Assembly: GCF_002899715.1 (NCBI RefSeq)
Contig: NZ_PPEK01000001.1
Location: 372,001-436,000 of the forward strand
Direction: 5' to 3'
Length of the DNA stretch: 64,000 nucleotides
Source of the DNA: Enteroscipio rubneri
GTDB taxonomy: Bacteria; Actinomycetota; Coriobacteriia; Coriobacteriales; Eggerthellaceae
The notes beneath the pieces were generated by a model. It ran no database searches, was not told the DNA's origin, and worked only from the letters and a program-made list of their open reading frames with translations. Made by a program: the position numbers and the translations under genes. Positions 1 to 8,905 of the stretch are shown here, one piece after another; position 1 is the stretch's first letter, and every line of letters begins with the position of its first letter.

Positions 1-831
1 GTACTTCGTGAACAGGTCGTAGTACACGCTGAAGCGCTTCGCGATTTCAGCATTCTGCACGTATTGGCCGATCAGCAGCTCGTCGACGGGGATGCCCCGT
101 TCCTCGTACAGCTTCATCATGGCCGACAGGTCGTCCCAGCCGCGCGCGGTGACGAACGACTTGCCGTCCACGGTGGTCTCCACGCGGTAGAAGTGGTCGC
201 GCTCGATGTCGAGGTAGGTGAGCACGGCGGGATGCACGCCCGTCTCCACGGCGAAGTCGCGCCAGGCGGCGAAGTCGGGCTCCACGTCGATGCGCTTGAG
301 GCGGTCCCATGTGGCGATGTCGAAATCGTGCGCCGTGCGGTTGTACTCGGGCGGGTTACCGGCCGTCACCACGATCCAGCCGTCCGGCACGCGATGGCGT
401 CCGAAGATCTTGTACTGCAAGAACTGCAGCATCGCAGGCGTCAGCGTTTCCGACACGCAGTTGATCTCGTCGAGGAACAGGATGCCCTCGCGCTTGCCGG
501 TGGCCTCCATGGAATCGTACACGGCGGCGATGATCTCGCTCATCGTGTACTCGGACACGTCGTACTCCACGCCGTCGTAGGTCTTCTTCGCGATGAAGGG
601 CAGGCCGAGCGCGCTTTGGCGCGTGTGGTGCGTCATCGAGTACGACACGAACCCCACGTCGAGGTCCTGCGCGATCTGCTCCATGATGGCCGTCTTGCCG
701 ATGCCGGGCGCGCCCAGCAGGAACACGGGGCGCTGTCGCTCGGTGGGGAGGCGGTAGGTGCCGAACTCGTCCTTCGAGAAGTAGGCGACCATCGCGTTTT
801 TGATCTGCTGCTTGGCTTGCTGGATGTCCAT
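1..831 (-). CDS. MoxR-family AAA+ ATPase (partial, cut by window start)
   Basis: The first 277 codons of a minus-strand gene whose 3' end lies outside the window. MoxR-type AAA+ ATPases act as chaperones that remodel or load partner proteins, usually alongside a VWA-domain protein. A Walker A motif GAPGIGKTA lies near residue 40 and a Walker B LFLDEIN near residue 117, and downstream is the arrangement ending in VVTAGNPPEYN that is typical of sensor 1. The start at 831 is preceded by AAAGGAAG at a good distance. The gene follows the VWA-like gene (891-2423) in the same direction after 59 nt that hold a perfect palindrome, so the two probably form the usual MoxR/VWA pair. The client is unknown. 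Confidence 0.85.
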   Translation of the reverse strand, partial: MDIQQAKQQIKNAMVAYFSKDEFGTYRLPTERQRPVFLLGAPGIGKTAIMEQIAQDLDVGFVSYSMTHHTRQSALGLPFIAKKTYDGVEYDVSEYTMSEIIAAVYDSMEATGKREGILFLDEINCVSETLTPAMLQFLQYKIFGRHRVPDGWIVVTAGNPPEYNRTAHDFDIATWDRLKRIDVEPDFAAWRDFAVETGVHPAVLTYLDIERDHFYRVETTVDGKSFVTARGWDDLSAMMKLYEERGIPVDELLIGQYVQNAEIAKRFSVYYDLFTKY

Positions 832-850
832 GCGGTGCTTCCTTTCCAAA

Positions 851-885
851 ATGTCCCAAATGGGGACAGTCCCCATTTGGGACAT
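851..885. repeat. Perfect 16-bp palindrome with 3-nt loop (REP-like)
   Basis: Arms 851-866 and 870-885 are perfect reverse complements around the loop CAG. The element fills most of the gap between the stop of the VWA-like gene and the RBS of the MoxR gene. The core GGGGACAGTCCCC-type sequence resembles dispersed REP palindromes. No T-tract follows on either side, so it is not a classic terminator; it could be an mRNA-processing or stability element within the operon. Confidence 0.75.
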
Positions 886-890
886 GTTCC

Positions 891-2423
891 TCAGTCGTTC
901 AGGATGACGGTTTCGCCGAGCTCCACCTTCATGGCCCACGCGGGAACGTGCGGGCTGGCGGCGGCGGATGCGTCGTCGACGAAGACGAACGCGGTATCGT
1001 AGTCGGGCTTGCGGGTCGGGTAGGTGCCCTGGCCGTCGGTGAAGTAGATGAGGCCGCCCAGGTTCGTGAGGTCGCCGCGCTCCACGGCGTCGTCGACGTA
1101 GGCGAACACGGGGCGGAAGTCGGTGCCTCCCAGCCCCTTGATCTCGAGATCGTCCAGGTAGTCGTCCAGATCACGCAGGTTCGCGATGCGGGCGACGTCC
1201 GTGATGGCGGCGTCGCACTGCATGATGAGCACGTTCATGTCGGCGAAGAAGCTCGTTTCCTGCTCGAGGATGGCATACGTCTTCTCGATGAAGTGGCGCA
1301 CGAGGCCGTCCTTCGTTGAGGCCGACGTGTCGATGGCGATGACGAAGTCGCGGATGCGCTTCTCCTCCACGTACTCGAGCGGCTCGATGAGCGGCAGGTT
1401 TCCGTAGCGCTCCAAGCCGTAACAGTAGTAGACGTAGTCGAACTCGTCGTCGTTCACGCGGATCTGCTCGCCCATGCGGGCGAACTTGCGCAGGAATTCG
1501 CGGTAGTCCTGCTTCTCGCGCGTGACGGCGCGCAGGTTCATGGCGAGGTTCGCGCCTTTGACGCCCCAGAGCTTGGCGTAGGCGTCCAGCTGCACGCCCA
1601 TCTCGAGCGCGGCGTTCTTCCATTGTTCGCGCGAGCGGTCGAGGTTTACGGTGTCGGCGAACCGCTCGCCCACGGAGGGCTTGGCGTTCTCGGGCGCTTC
1701 CTTCTGCGTTATGTCGTCCGGGTCCATGCCGCGGTGCGAGGCGTGGCTGCGCTTGGCGCTGGCGGCGTCCGGCGGCAGCTCGGCATCGGTGCCGCTCTCG
1801 GCGGGCCCGGACGCGGGCGCCGTGGACGAGCCGTCCTCCTGCTCCTCGGCGCGCCGGCCCTCCTCGGAGACGTCGCCCTCGCCCTCGGCGGCCATCAGGC
1901 GGTACCAGGGATCGTGGTCGTCCACGTAGAAGGGAGCGCGCAGCTCGGCCAGCTCGGAGGCGTCCAGGCCCTCGTCCTGCAAATAGCGGTACACCGTCTC
2001 GGCGGTGGCCAACGGCAATGCCGCGTCGATGCGGGCGAGCGCGGCCTGCTGCCGCGTGGCGCGCGCGGTGCGGGTGGCGGGCAGGTCGAGCTCGGCGATG
2101 GTGCGCTCCGCGACGATGTCGCAGGCCGCGTCCCAGCGCGCCGCGTCGACATGCGGCCCGGGATAGAGGTGGAGGAACACGTTGTGCAGCACGATGTGAA
2201 GGTAGGCGCGGGTGAGCTCGGTCGGCTCGGCAGCGTAAAGGCGTGCGAGCGAGGCGGGATCGTAGCGGAGGTGTGCGCCGTCGGTGGCGAGCGTGGAGCC
2301 CGCGACGGGGAAGGGATGCAGGCGCGCGAACGCGGCGTTCATGAAGCGCAGGTTCACGAGCAGTGCGTTTTTCGCGAGGTCGAGGGCTTGGCGGGCAAGC
2401 GGACCTGCGGCATCGGACGCCAT
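891..2423 (-). CDS. VWA-like domain protein (DUF2201 type), MoxR partner
   Basis: A 510-residue protein. The N-terminal part (about 1-150) resembles the putative metallopeptidase-like domain found with VWA-like DUF2201 proteins, but the expected HExxH reads HIVLH. The middle (about 180-260) is acidic and low-complexity. The C-terminal third (about 350-500) is a von Willebrand A-like fold with the MIDAS start DTSAS and a later GGTDF segment. Such proteins pair with MoxR ATPases, and the MoxR gene lies immediately downstream. The start at 2423 is chosen because AAGGAGG precedes it; an in-frame upstream extension lacks such a site and has unlikely composition. Cytoplasmic; substrate unknown. Confidence 0.8.
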   Translation of the reverse strand: MASDAAGPLARQALDLAKNALLVNLRFMNAAFARLHPFPVAGSTLATDGAHLRYDPASLARLYAAEPTELTRAYLHIVLHNVFLHLYPGPHVDAARWDAACDIVAERTIAELDLPATRTARATRQQAALARIDAALPLATAETVYRYLQDEGLDASELAELRAPFYVDDHDPWYRLMAAEGEGDVSEEGRRAEEQEDGSSTAPASGPAESGTDAELPPDAASAKRSHASHRGMDPDDITQKEAPENAKPSVGERFADTVNLDRSREQWKNAALEMGVQLDAYAKLWGVKGANLAMNLRAVTREKQDYREFLRKFARMGEQIRVNDDEFDYVYYCYGLERYGNLPLIEPLEYVEEKRIRDFVIAIDTSASTKDGLVRHFIEKTYAILEQETSFFADMNVLIMQCDAAITDVARIANLRDLDDYLDDLEIKGLGGTDFRPVFAYVDDAVERGDLTNLGGLIYFTDGQGTYPTRKPDYDTAFVFVDDASAAASPHVPAWAMKVELGETVILND

Positions 2424-2594
2424 GGGGCCTCCTTCGACGGCGTTGCATGCTGCGGCGAGCGGCATGCTCGTTGCATGTGCGCGCGGCGCGCGTCGGCTTA
2501 ACGCTTGCCATCGCTGCCACGCGCAGTGTAGCATGGGAAAAGCGGGCGGTAAACACGCAGCGTAGCGATAAGTTTTGGGAGGTAGCACGAAACT

Positions 2595-4517
2595 ATGCCT
2601 ACGGATGATCTGGTGTTCTACGATATAGAAACCCCTATCGACGAACTAATTGTGCAAGTGCACGAAAATGAGCTGGCGTTGGCGCCCTCCGAGGTCGACG
2701 TGGTGGACGCAGCGCGCGCGATCGATGGCGAGGTGTGGTCTCCGCAGCTGCCGCCGTACCGGGCGTGGGCGGCGCAGGGCGGTGAGAAGGGTGCTGACGG
2801 CGACCTGCTGGTGGTGGGATCGTTGGGCATGGGGCTTTCGGATGAGGAGCGCGAAGCGCTGCTCGCCCAGGCCACCGAGCGGGAGCGGCGAGGGGACGCG
2901 GCTCGTGCGCAGGACGCGCGGCTGGAGGCCGTCGACCTGCGCGGGGCGCTGCGCGTGCGTCGCGACGAGGACGGTTACGCCATCGTCGCGGTAGACCTGC
3001 GGCGTTTCGCGTCGGCCGTCGGGCGCAGCGAGTGCCTCGTGGTGAACCTTCCCGCGTACCTCGGCGGCGTGCCGGTGGTGCGCATCGCGGCCGAGGCGTT
3101 CGCTCGTCGTTTTGTGCAGGGTGTGGGGGTGCGTTTGCTCGCGATTCCCGATACGGTGGAGCGCATCGGCGCGAACGCGTTTCTGGCGCTGTCGGTGCAG
3201 CATATACACGTGGGCGCGGGCGTGCGCATTCTGGGCGAGCAGCCGTGCGACCTCGCTGGCGTGTCGCCGCGCCTCAAGCGGCGCGAGTATTCCGTCGACG
3301 TGCGCAACGAGCGGTTCAGCTCGCGCGACGGCAACCTGTTCGCCGATGGCGGGGCGACGCTCTTGTTCCTGGCCTCGCCGTACGACGAGCGCATTGAATT
3401 GCCGAAGGGCGTGGAGTGCATCGGCGCGGCGGCGTTCGCCGCCGGATGCGAGCCCCCTTCGGTAGTGTCGTGCCCGGCGACGCTCGCGCGCGTGGACGCG
3501 AAGGGCTGGGACGATGCCGTGTGGCTGTGCCCGCCCGAGGCGCCGGCGCACCGCCCGCTCGCGGCGCGCGGCGTGCGGCTGGCGGGTCTGCAGGCGGTGG
3601 AGCTCGACGGGTGCTGGTACGACTTCGACGGCGCGGGGGCGGTGCTGGTGGCCGGGCCGCCCGCGCCCACCTCGGTGTCGAAGCGGTTCGCAGCGGCGGC
3701 AGCCGTGCGCGCGGCGACCCTGCGCGGGCAGAGCGCGGTGGAGCAGGCGCCGTCGCCGGGGCAGGTGGCGCATTCGGCCGCGCATTCGGTCGCGCCGGAA
3801 GACGTGCTCGTGCTGCCGCGCGCGGTGGAGGGCCGGCCGCTCGTGCGCGTGGGCGTGCGCGCGCTGCCGTACGCTCCCGCATCGCTCGTGGTGGCCGACA
3901 CCGTGCGCGTCGTCGAGCGCGACAACGCATGCCGCAACGCGAAGCGGCTCGCGCTTCCCGAGGGCCTCGAGGTCATCGGCGCGCACTGCTTCTGCTCGCG
4001 CATCCTCGAGGGGCCCGTGTCCGTTCCGGCCAGCGTGCGCTCCATCGGCGAGGGCAGCTTCGAGTACGCGGTGTGCCGCCTCGAGCACACGGGGACGATC
4101 GTGCACGTATCGGCCGACCAGCTGCTCACGTGCTTTCTGACGGACGCGGCGGACGGCGTGCCGTTCGACTACGGCCGCTACGACGAGCAGTTGCGCTCGG
4201 GAAAGAACCTGCCGGACAAGCTGGGCGCGGTGCTGCATCGGCTGACCGTGCCGTACCGCTTGGAGGACGCGACGCGCACGGCGCTCGTGGCGTATCTGCG
4301 AGATCACGAGCGTGAGGCTCAGGAGCGCGTGGCGCAGGAGGGCGACCGGGCGATGGTGGAGGCGCTTGTGCGGGACGGTTTCGTCGACGAGCGCACGTTC
4401 GACCGGCAGATCGAGCTTTTGCGCGCCTGCAACCGCACCGACTGCGTGCTCTACCTCATGGAGCAGCACCGCGCCCAGACCAAGCCGGCGAGCGTGAAGG
4501 ATCGCTTCGCCCTGTAG
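2595..4517 (+). CDS. BspA-type leucine-rich repeat protein, cytoplasmic
   Basis: A 640-residue protein without signal peptide or membrane segment. It contains several LRR_5/BspA-like units of the pattern LxIPxxVxxIGxxAF (about residues 180-215, 265-295 and 455-500), separated by Ala/Gly/Arg-rich stretches. The last 100 residues are charged and helical. BspA-like repeats usually occur in secreted proteins, so a cytoplasmic form is unusual. The start at 2595 follows GGGAGG at 11 nt. It is divergent from the VWA/MoxR pair, with about 170 nt between the starts that must hold both promoters. No enzymatic domain was recognised; function unknown, perhaps a scaffold. Confidence 0.7.
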   Translation: MPTDDLVFYDIETPIDELIVQVHENELALAPSEVDVVDAARAIDGEVWSPQLPPYRAWAAQGGEKGADGDLLVVGSLGMGLSDEEREALLAQATERERRGDAARAQDARLEAVDLRGALRVRRDEDGYAIVAVDLRRFASAVGRSECLVVNLPAYLGGVPVVRIAAEAFARRFVQGVGVRLLAIPDTVERIGANAFLALSVQHIHVGAGVRILGEQPCDLAGVSPRLKRREYSVDVRNERFSSRDGNLFADGGATLLFLASPYDERIELPKGVECIGAAAFAAGCEPPSVVSCPATLARVDAKGWDDAVWLCPPEAPAHRPLAARGVRLAGLQAVELDGCWYDFDGAGAVLVAGPPAPTSVSKRFAAAAAVRAATLRGQSAVEQAPSPGQVAHSAAHSVAPEDVLVLPRAVEGRPLVRVGVRALPYAPASLVVADTVRVVERDNACRNAKRLALPEGLEVIGAHCFCSRILEGPVSVPASVRSIGEGSFEYAVCRLEHTGTIVHVSADQLLTCFLTDAADGVPFDYGRYDEQLRSGKNLPDKLGAVLHRLTVPYRLEDATRTALVAYLRDHEREAQERVAQEGDRAMVEALVRDGFVDERTFDRQIELLRACNRTDCVLYLMEQHRAQTKPASVKDRFAL

Positions 4518-4681
4518 GGTGGCCGCTCTCCTTCGACAGCAGCGCGAGAACCGCTTGAGCACCGTGCGAGGGCGGCGCGTGAACCGCGTGAGATCAATGC
4601 GAGGGCTGCGTGCGGTCCACGCGAGAGCTGCATGGAAGCGGCGTGGGAATCGCGATGGGTTTGCGGACCGGGGGATTCTGC

Positions 4682-4711
4682 TTCAGAGCGACTCTTCGGC
4701 GCTGGTATACT
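4682..4711 (+). promoter_or_regulatory. Possible recN promoter
   Basis: TATACT at 4706-4711 is a good -10 box; TTCAGA at 4682-4687 with an 18-nt spacer is a weak -35. The region 4518-4680 before it holds only degenerate GC-rich repeats of a GCGAGRGC type and no gene. No SOS-box-like palindrome was seen by eye. Confidence 0.4.
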
Positions 4712-4751
4712 TGATGGTTCCAGAACGATCGAAGGTGTGAAGAGGTGCGCG

Positions 4752-6437
4752 ATGATCGATGAGATCCAGGTTGAGAACCTCGCGTTGATCCGCGAGGCGA
4801 CGCTCGTGCCGGCGCGCGGGCTGACCGTGCTCACGGGCGAGACGGGCGCCGGCAAGACGGCGCTGCTCTCGGCGTTGAAGCTGCTCATGGGCGCGCGCGC
4901 CGACAAGGACGCCGTCCGCGACGGCGAAGAGTCCCTCGCCGTGTCGGGGCGGTTCTACGGCATCGCCTCCGCCGACGGCACCGAAGCCGATGCTGCCCTG
5001 GCTGCGGGCGACTTCGATGACCTCCGCGAACTCGTGGCCACCCGCCGCGTGACGGCGGACGGCCGCTCGCGCGTATCCATCGACGGCCGCATGGCCAGCG
5101 TCGGCGAACTTGCCCGCGCCGTGGCTCCCACCATCGACCTGTGCGGCCAGCACGAGCACCAGCAGCTCATGAAGACCTCCCAGCATGTGCGCATGCTCGA
5201 CGCTTGGGCGGGCGAAGCGGTGGCGCAGGCGCACGCTGCGTACGAGGAAGCGTTCGCGACGGCGAACGCGGCTGCGGCCGAGCTGGCGCGCGTGCGCGAG
5301 GCGGGCGAGGCCTCGTCGGCCAAGCTCGACGAGGCGCGCTTCGTGCTGCAGCGCATCGACGCGGTGGATCCGCGCGAAGGCGAATACGACGAGCTGCTCG
5401 AGGAGCTCGCGCGCGTCGAGCACGCCGAGACGCTGGCCGTGTCCGCGAATACGGCGCACGAGGCGCTTGCGGGCGAGCAAGGGGCCATCGACGCGCTGGG
5501 CAGCGCCATCTCGGCGCTCGACGGTGCAGCTCGCTTCGATGCGAGGCTCGGCGAGTTCGCCGACGCGCTGCGTGAGGCGGGCTACGTTTTGGAGGACATG
5601 GCGCGCGAGACGCGCGACTACCGCGAGGGCGTGGAGTTCGATCCCGAGGTATTGGCTCAGCAGCAGGAGCGCATGGCCTCGCTGCAGGGGCTTTTGCGCA
5701 TGTACGGCCCGCGCATGGAGGACGTGCTCGCGCGTCGCGCCGAGGCAGCCGACCTCGTGTCGCTCGTGGACGACGCCGCCGAGCGCGAACGCGCGGCGCA
5801 GCAGGGGCTCGATCGCGCCGAGGAGGCGCTTGCGCAGGCGGCGGCAGCGCTGTCCGAGGCGCGCGCCGAGGCCGCGCCGCGGTTCGCCGAGGCCGTGTGC
5901 GCGCAGATGGACCGCCTGGAAATGGGCGGCGCGCAGCTCGTGTGCGACCTCGCGCCGCTCGAGCGCGGCCAGTGGACGAAGGTGGGGCCGCAAGCGGTGG
6001 AGTTCCTGTTCCGCCCGGGTGCCGGGATGCAGGCGCGCCCGCTCGCGCGCATCGCGTCGGGAGGCGAGGTCAGCCGCGTCATGCTGGCGGTGAAGGTGGT
6101 GCTCGGCGAGGCGGACGAGGTGGACACGCTCGTGTTCGACGAGGTGGACGCCGGCGTGGGCGGCTCGACCGCCGTGGCCTTGGCCGACGTGCTCGCCGAC
6201 CTTGCGCGCACGCACCAGGTGATCGTCGTCACGCACCTCGCGCAGGTGGCCGTCCGCGGCCAGGCTCACTACGTGGTGCAGAAGGCGGCGGGGGACGAGG
6301 GCGCCATGCCCGAGACCGATCTGCGCCAGCTGGACAGCGCCGAGCGACCCGCCGAGATCGCGCGCATGCTGTCGGGCGACGCCACGGAGACGTCGCTCGC
6401 CCATGCGCGCGAGCTGCTCGAGCGGGCCGCCGACTAA
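4752..6437 (+). CDS. recN: DNA repair protein RecN
   Basis: A 561-residue SMC-like ATPase, close to the usual RecN length. It has Walker A GETGAGKT at residues 29-36, long coiled-coil-forming helices in the middle (about 150-400), the ABC signature ASGGEVSR and Walker B TLVFDEVDAGVGG near residue 465. RecN acts in double-strand break repair, holding sister chromatids and assisting RecA. The start at 4752 follows GAAGAGG at 6 nt; an upstream in-frame extension of 40 residues lacks conservation. It ends 22 nt from the convergent pump gene with no obvious terminator between. Confidence 0.95.
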   Translation: MIDEIQVENLALIREATLVPARGLTVLTGETGAGKTALLSALKLLMGARADKDAVRDGEESLAVSGRFYGIASADGTEADAALAAGDFDDLRELVATRRVTADGRSRVSIDGRMASVGELARAVAPTIDLCGQHEHQQLMKTSQHVRMLDAWAGEAVAQAHAAYEEAFATANAAAAELARVREAGEASSAKLDEARFVLQRIDAVDPREGEYDELLEELARVEHAETLAVSANTAHEALAGEQGAIDALGSAISALDGAARFDARLGEFADALREAGYVLEDMARETRDYREGVEFDPEVLAQQQERMASLQGLLRMYGPRMEDVLARRAEAADLVSLVDDAAERERAAQQGLDRAEEALAQAAAALSEARAEAAPRFAEAVCAQMDRLEMGGAQLVCDLAPLERGQWTKVGPQAVEFLFRPGAGMQARPLARIASGGEVSRVMLAVKVVLGEADEVDTLVFDEVDAGVGGSTAVALADVLADLARTHQVIVVTHLAQVAVRGQAHYVVQKAAGDEGAMPETDLRQLDSAERPAEIARMLSGDATETSLAHARELLERAAD

Positions 6438-6459
6438 CGCGTGCCCGTCGCCTCGCCCT

Positions 6460-7944
6460 CTACCTGCGACGCTCGATGAGCCGCGGAAGCGTGCCCGACA
6501 GCACGAGCCCGGCGATGCCCGCGCCGACGCAAAGCGCGAATACGGGCAGCGCCGCGCTCGGATACGATGCGCCGGCAACCGCGCCGCATGCCGCCGATCC
6601 CACGGTGCCGCCCAGCCCGCGGAAGAACAGCGCGAGGGAGGTGACCTTGCCCATGTCGCGCGGCTCCACGGCGGTTTGGGCGGCGATGTTGGTCATGGGC
6701 ATGTTCACGCCGATGCCGAATCCCAGCACCGCCGACGAGCACGCGAGCTGCACCATGCCGGTTGCAGGGCCCACGAGGCACAGCAGCAGCGCTCCGATGC
6801 CCAGCACGAGGAACCCGATACGGCTGATAGCGCGCATTCTCCCGTTCCTGCCGAACACCCGCCCCGCCAACGTGCTGCCCACCACGAGCGCCAGCGTCAT
6901 GGGGATGGTGGCCAGCGCCGAGGCGGTCGACGAGAGCCCGAGCCCTTCCTGCACGAACCGCGGCACGAACATCACGCCGACCAGTAGGGCGAACTGCGAG
7001 CAGAACCCCATCGCCACCGCCCCGTTCACTTGCGTGCGGCGGAAGAGCCGAACCGGTACGATGGCGTGATCGCGGCGTCGTTCGACCAGCACGAGCACCG
7101 CGATCATGACGACGGCCGTCGCGAGGAGCCCGAAGAACGGTCCGGAGAACCAGGAGAGGGCGCTGCCGGTCAAGCTGAACGCAAGCGTGAGCGGCACGAT
7201 GGCGGCGGCTGCGCACACGGCGCCGGGCAGGTCGAACGACCGCTCCGCATGGGCTTGCTTCCCGGGAAGGAACCGCACCACCAGCACGAGCGCCACGATG
7301 CTCAATGGCAGGTTGACGAGGAATATCCAGTGCCAGCCAACCGTGTCGGCGATCAGCCCGCCTGCCAGCGGCCCTGCGATGGAGGCCAGGCCGTACATGG
7401 ATGAGAGGATGCCCATGTACTTCCCGCGCACGCGCGGCTCGAACAGCTCGGCCATAGCGATGAACATGCCGGCCTCCACGAGCCCGCCTCCCACGCCCTG
7501 TACGGCGCGCCATGCCGTGAGCACGTCGAGGCTGTTCGAAAGCGCGCAACCGGCCGATGCGACGGCGAACACGCTGATGCCGCAGGCGAACACCCACTTG
7601 TGGCCGAAGCGCGTCGCGCATGCGCCGCACAAGAGCGTCGCCAGCGTGCAGGTGAGCAGGTACGAGGTGAACGGCCAAGTATAGTGGTCGAAGCTGCCCA
7701 GGCCGGCGGCGATCTTCGGCATGGCAGTGCTCACGATGGTGGCATCGAGCGCTGCCATGAACAGGCTCAGCGCCAGTCCTCCCAGCACGGCGGCGGTAGG
7801 GAAGGGCTTGCTCTCCGCCTGCGCCCGCCCGTTGCGTCGCGCTGCACCGGTCGCCGCGCCCTCGAGCGCCCTCTTGCGCGCGGTTGCGGCCGATGCGCGC
7901 GCTCCCGCGCCGAGCGCCTGTTCCCTCAGGTCTTGCACGTCCAT
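6460..7944 (-). CDS. DHA2-family MFS drug efflux transporter
   Basis: A 494-residue membrane protein with about 14 predicted membrane helices after a basic, Ala-rich cytoplasmic leader of 45 residues. MFS motif A is present as CATRFGHKW and the helix-5 region of drug/proton antiporters is recognisable (GPLAGGLIAD). This is the EmrB/QacA type that exports hydrophobic drugs or bile-like compounds against protons. The start at 7944 is preceded by AGGAGA. An operator-like palindrome (7967-7981) lies 22 nt upstream and matches one in front of the padR gene, so the pump is probably PadR-repressed. Substrate unknown. Confidence 0.9.
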   Translation of the reverse strand: MDVQDLREQALGAGARASAATARKRALEGAATGAARRNGRAQAESKPFPTAAVLGGLALSLFMAALDATIVSTAMPKIAAGLGSFDHYTWPFTSYLLTCTLATLLCGACATRFGHKWVFACGISVFAVASAGCALSNSLDVLTAWRAVQGVGGGLVEAGMFIAMAELFEPRVRGKYMGILSSMYGLASIAGPLAGGLIADTVGWHWIFLVNLPLSIVALVLVVRFLPGKQAHAERSFDLPGAVCAAAAIVPLTLAFSLTGSALSWFSGPFFGLLATAVVMIAVLVLVERRRDHAIVPVRLFRRTQVNGAVAMGFCSQFALLVGVMFVPRFVQEGLGLSSTASALATIPMTLALVVGSTLAGRVFGRNGRMRAISRIGFLVLGIGALLLCLVGPATGMVQLACSSAVLGFGIGVNMPMTNIAAQTAVEPRDMGKVTSLALFFRGLGGTVGSAACGAVAGASYPSAALPVFALCVGAGIAGLVLSGTLPRLIERRR

Positions 7945-7966
7945 GATTTCTCCTATCTACAATACT

Positions 7967-7981
7967 ACTATCAATGATAGT
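7967..7981. promoter_or_regulatory. PadR-type operator in front of the pump gene
   Basis: ACTATCA-A-TGATAGT, a perfect palindrome with one central base. Identical heptamer arms occur at 8908-8922 inside the padR promoter. The site lies just upstream of the pump gene's RBS, next to a TAGTAT hexamer that may be its -10. Confidence 0.75.
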
Positions 7982-7996
7982 TAATGCTTAAAAAAG

Positions 7997-8015
7997 AAAC
8001 CGGTCGACCCGGTTT
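7997..8015 (-). terminator. Rho-independent terminator, minus strand
   Basis: Arms AAACCGG and CCGGTTT around a 5-nt loop, followed in the minus-strand direction by CTTTTTT. It ends transcription coming from padR before the pump gene, so the pump must use its own operator-controlled promoter. Confidence 0.7.
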
Positions 8016-8016
8016 T

Positions 8017-8306
8017 ATGCTCATTGCAGATTCAGCGCCCTGCTTGCGCCGCGCATCATCGGCATTCTGCCTGCGTTCCGTTTGCCATCCCTTCCTCCTT
8101 CTCCCTGTCGCTCGATTTCCCTCAACTGGGTTTTCCGATCCGACCTCTTCGGTTCGATCTCCTTTTTCGTCCGAATCTCGCTCGTCCCCCAGCTCTCACA
8201 GGCCCTCCGTCCCTCTTGTTGCGCCTGCGAAAAAGACTGTTGGATCGATAAGGGATTCGCAGGTGCAACAAACGGTCAAATATGTCGCAGAAGAGTGTGC
8301 CGTATA
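8017..8306. other. Intergenic stretch without a recognisable gene
   Basis: About 290 nt between the terminator and the parS-like site. The minus strand is purine-rich, including GAAGGAGGAAGGG before an ATG near 8090 that opens only a 9-codon reading frame. No homologous protein, RNA fold or repeat is recognised here. Confidence 0.5.
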
Positions 8307-8322
8307 TGTTTCACGTGAAACA
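8307..8322. other. parS-like ParB (Spo0J) binding site
   Basis: TGTTTCACGTGAAACA is a perfect 16-bp palindrome (18 bp with flanks, 8306-8323) that fits the widely conserved bacterial chromosomal parS consensus. It lies between padR and the upstream terminator, outside coding sequence apart from the untranslated 3' end of padR. It is the only such site in the window. parS sites mark the origin-proximal part of chromosomes and are loaded by ParB. Confidence 0.85.
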
Positions 8323-8341
8323 TTCGTTCGCGTTTTGCATG

Positions 8342-8869
8342 TCAAGCCTCGCCGTACAGATCCTTCTCGAACTGCTCGAGGTGCTTCGCGACCAAGCGGT
8401 ACGTGTCAGCACACAGCTCCATAGTCGCTCGCGCCTCGAGGCGTTCGTATGCGGGTATGAGCGCGTCCACGCGCTCTGCCGTGCTTCGGTGCGTCTCGAT
8501 GAGCTCGTCGATGAGGGCGCGGCCGGTCTTCTGGTCTACGAGGCTGATGTTCGCCAAGACGGGCAGGAAGCCGAAGTCCACGCGCGCGGGCAGCGCGGCG
8601 GCCTCGTCCATGAGCTCGGCGAAGCGCTCGCGCCCCTTGTCCGTGATGGTGTACACCGTCTTCTCGGGCATCTCGCCCTCCTTGACGACGGTGCCGTCGG
8701 CGTAGCCTTCTTCGCACAGGCGGATGACGTTGCGATACACCGACGGCGAGCTGATGCGTATCCAGCGGCGGACGTTGCGTTCTTCCAACGTCTTGTCCAT
8801 CTCGTACGCGCTCATCGGCCGTTCGATGAGCGCGCCCAGGATCATGATCTCGATCGAGTGGCTGGCCAT
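8342..8869 (-). CDS. PadR-family transcriptional regulator
   Basis: A 175-residue protein. The N-terminal winged helix (about 1-85) shows the family features IMILGALIERPMSAYEM and VYTITDKGRE; the C-terminal half is helical with a leucine-rich dimerisation segment, as in PadR subfamily 1 (Vir-type). PadR proteins usually repress efflux pumps or detoxification genes until a small hydrophobic ligand binds. The gene carries its own promoter with the palindrome ACTATCANTGATAGT between -35 and -10, and the same palindrome fronts the DHA2 pump, so autoregulation and control of the pump are likely. The start at 8869 has only a weak RBS (AGGGACC). Confidence 0.9.
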   Translation of the reverse strand: MASHSIEIMILGALIERPMSAYEMDKTLEERNVRRWIRISSPSVYRNVIRLCEEGYADGTVVKEGEMPEKTVYTITDKGRERFAELMDEAAALPARVDFGFLPVLANISLVDQKTGRALIDELIETHRSTAERVDALIPAYERLEARATMELCADTYRLVAKHLEQFEKDLYGEA

Positions 8870-8905
8870 TTTTCTGGGTCCCTTCGGTTTTCGTAGGCAA
8901 GGGAA

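Noticed and set aside
64-1002. Long plus-strand open frame antisense to the MoxR and VWA-like genes
   Set aside because: High GC content leaves few stops; composition is His/Arg/Val-rich without family motifs, and it lies opposite two clearly recognised genes.
2646-4562. 638-codon minus-strand frame opposite the leucine-rich repeat gene
   Set aside because: An Arg/His-rich shadow of the real gene; no RBS or motif.
4683-6578. 631-codon minus-strand frame opposite recN
   Set aside because: Shadow frame; recN on the plus strand has all SMC-type motifs.
7984-8424. Overlapping small plus-strand frames in the padR-pump spacer
   Set aside because: No RBS or homology; the region carries a terminator and the parS-like site instead.
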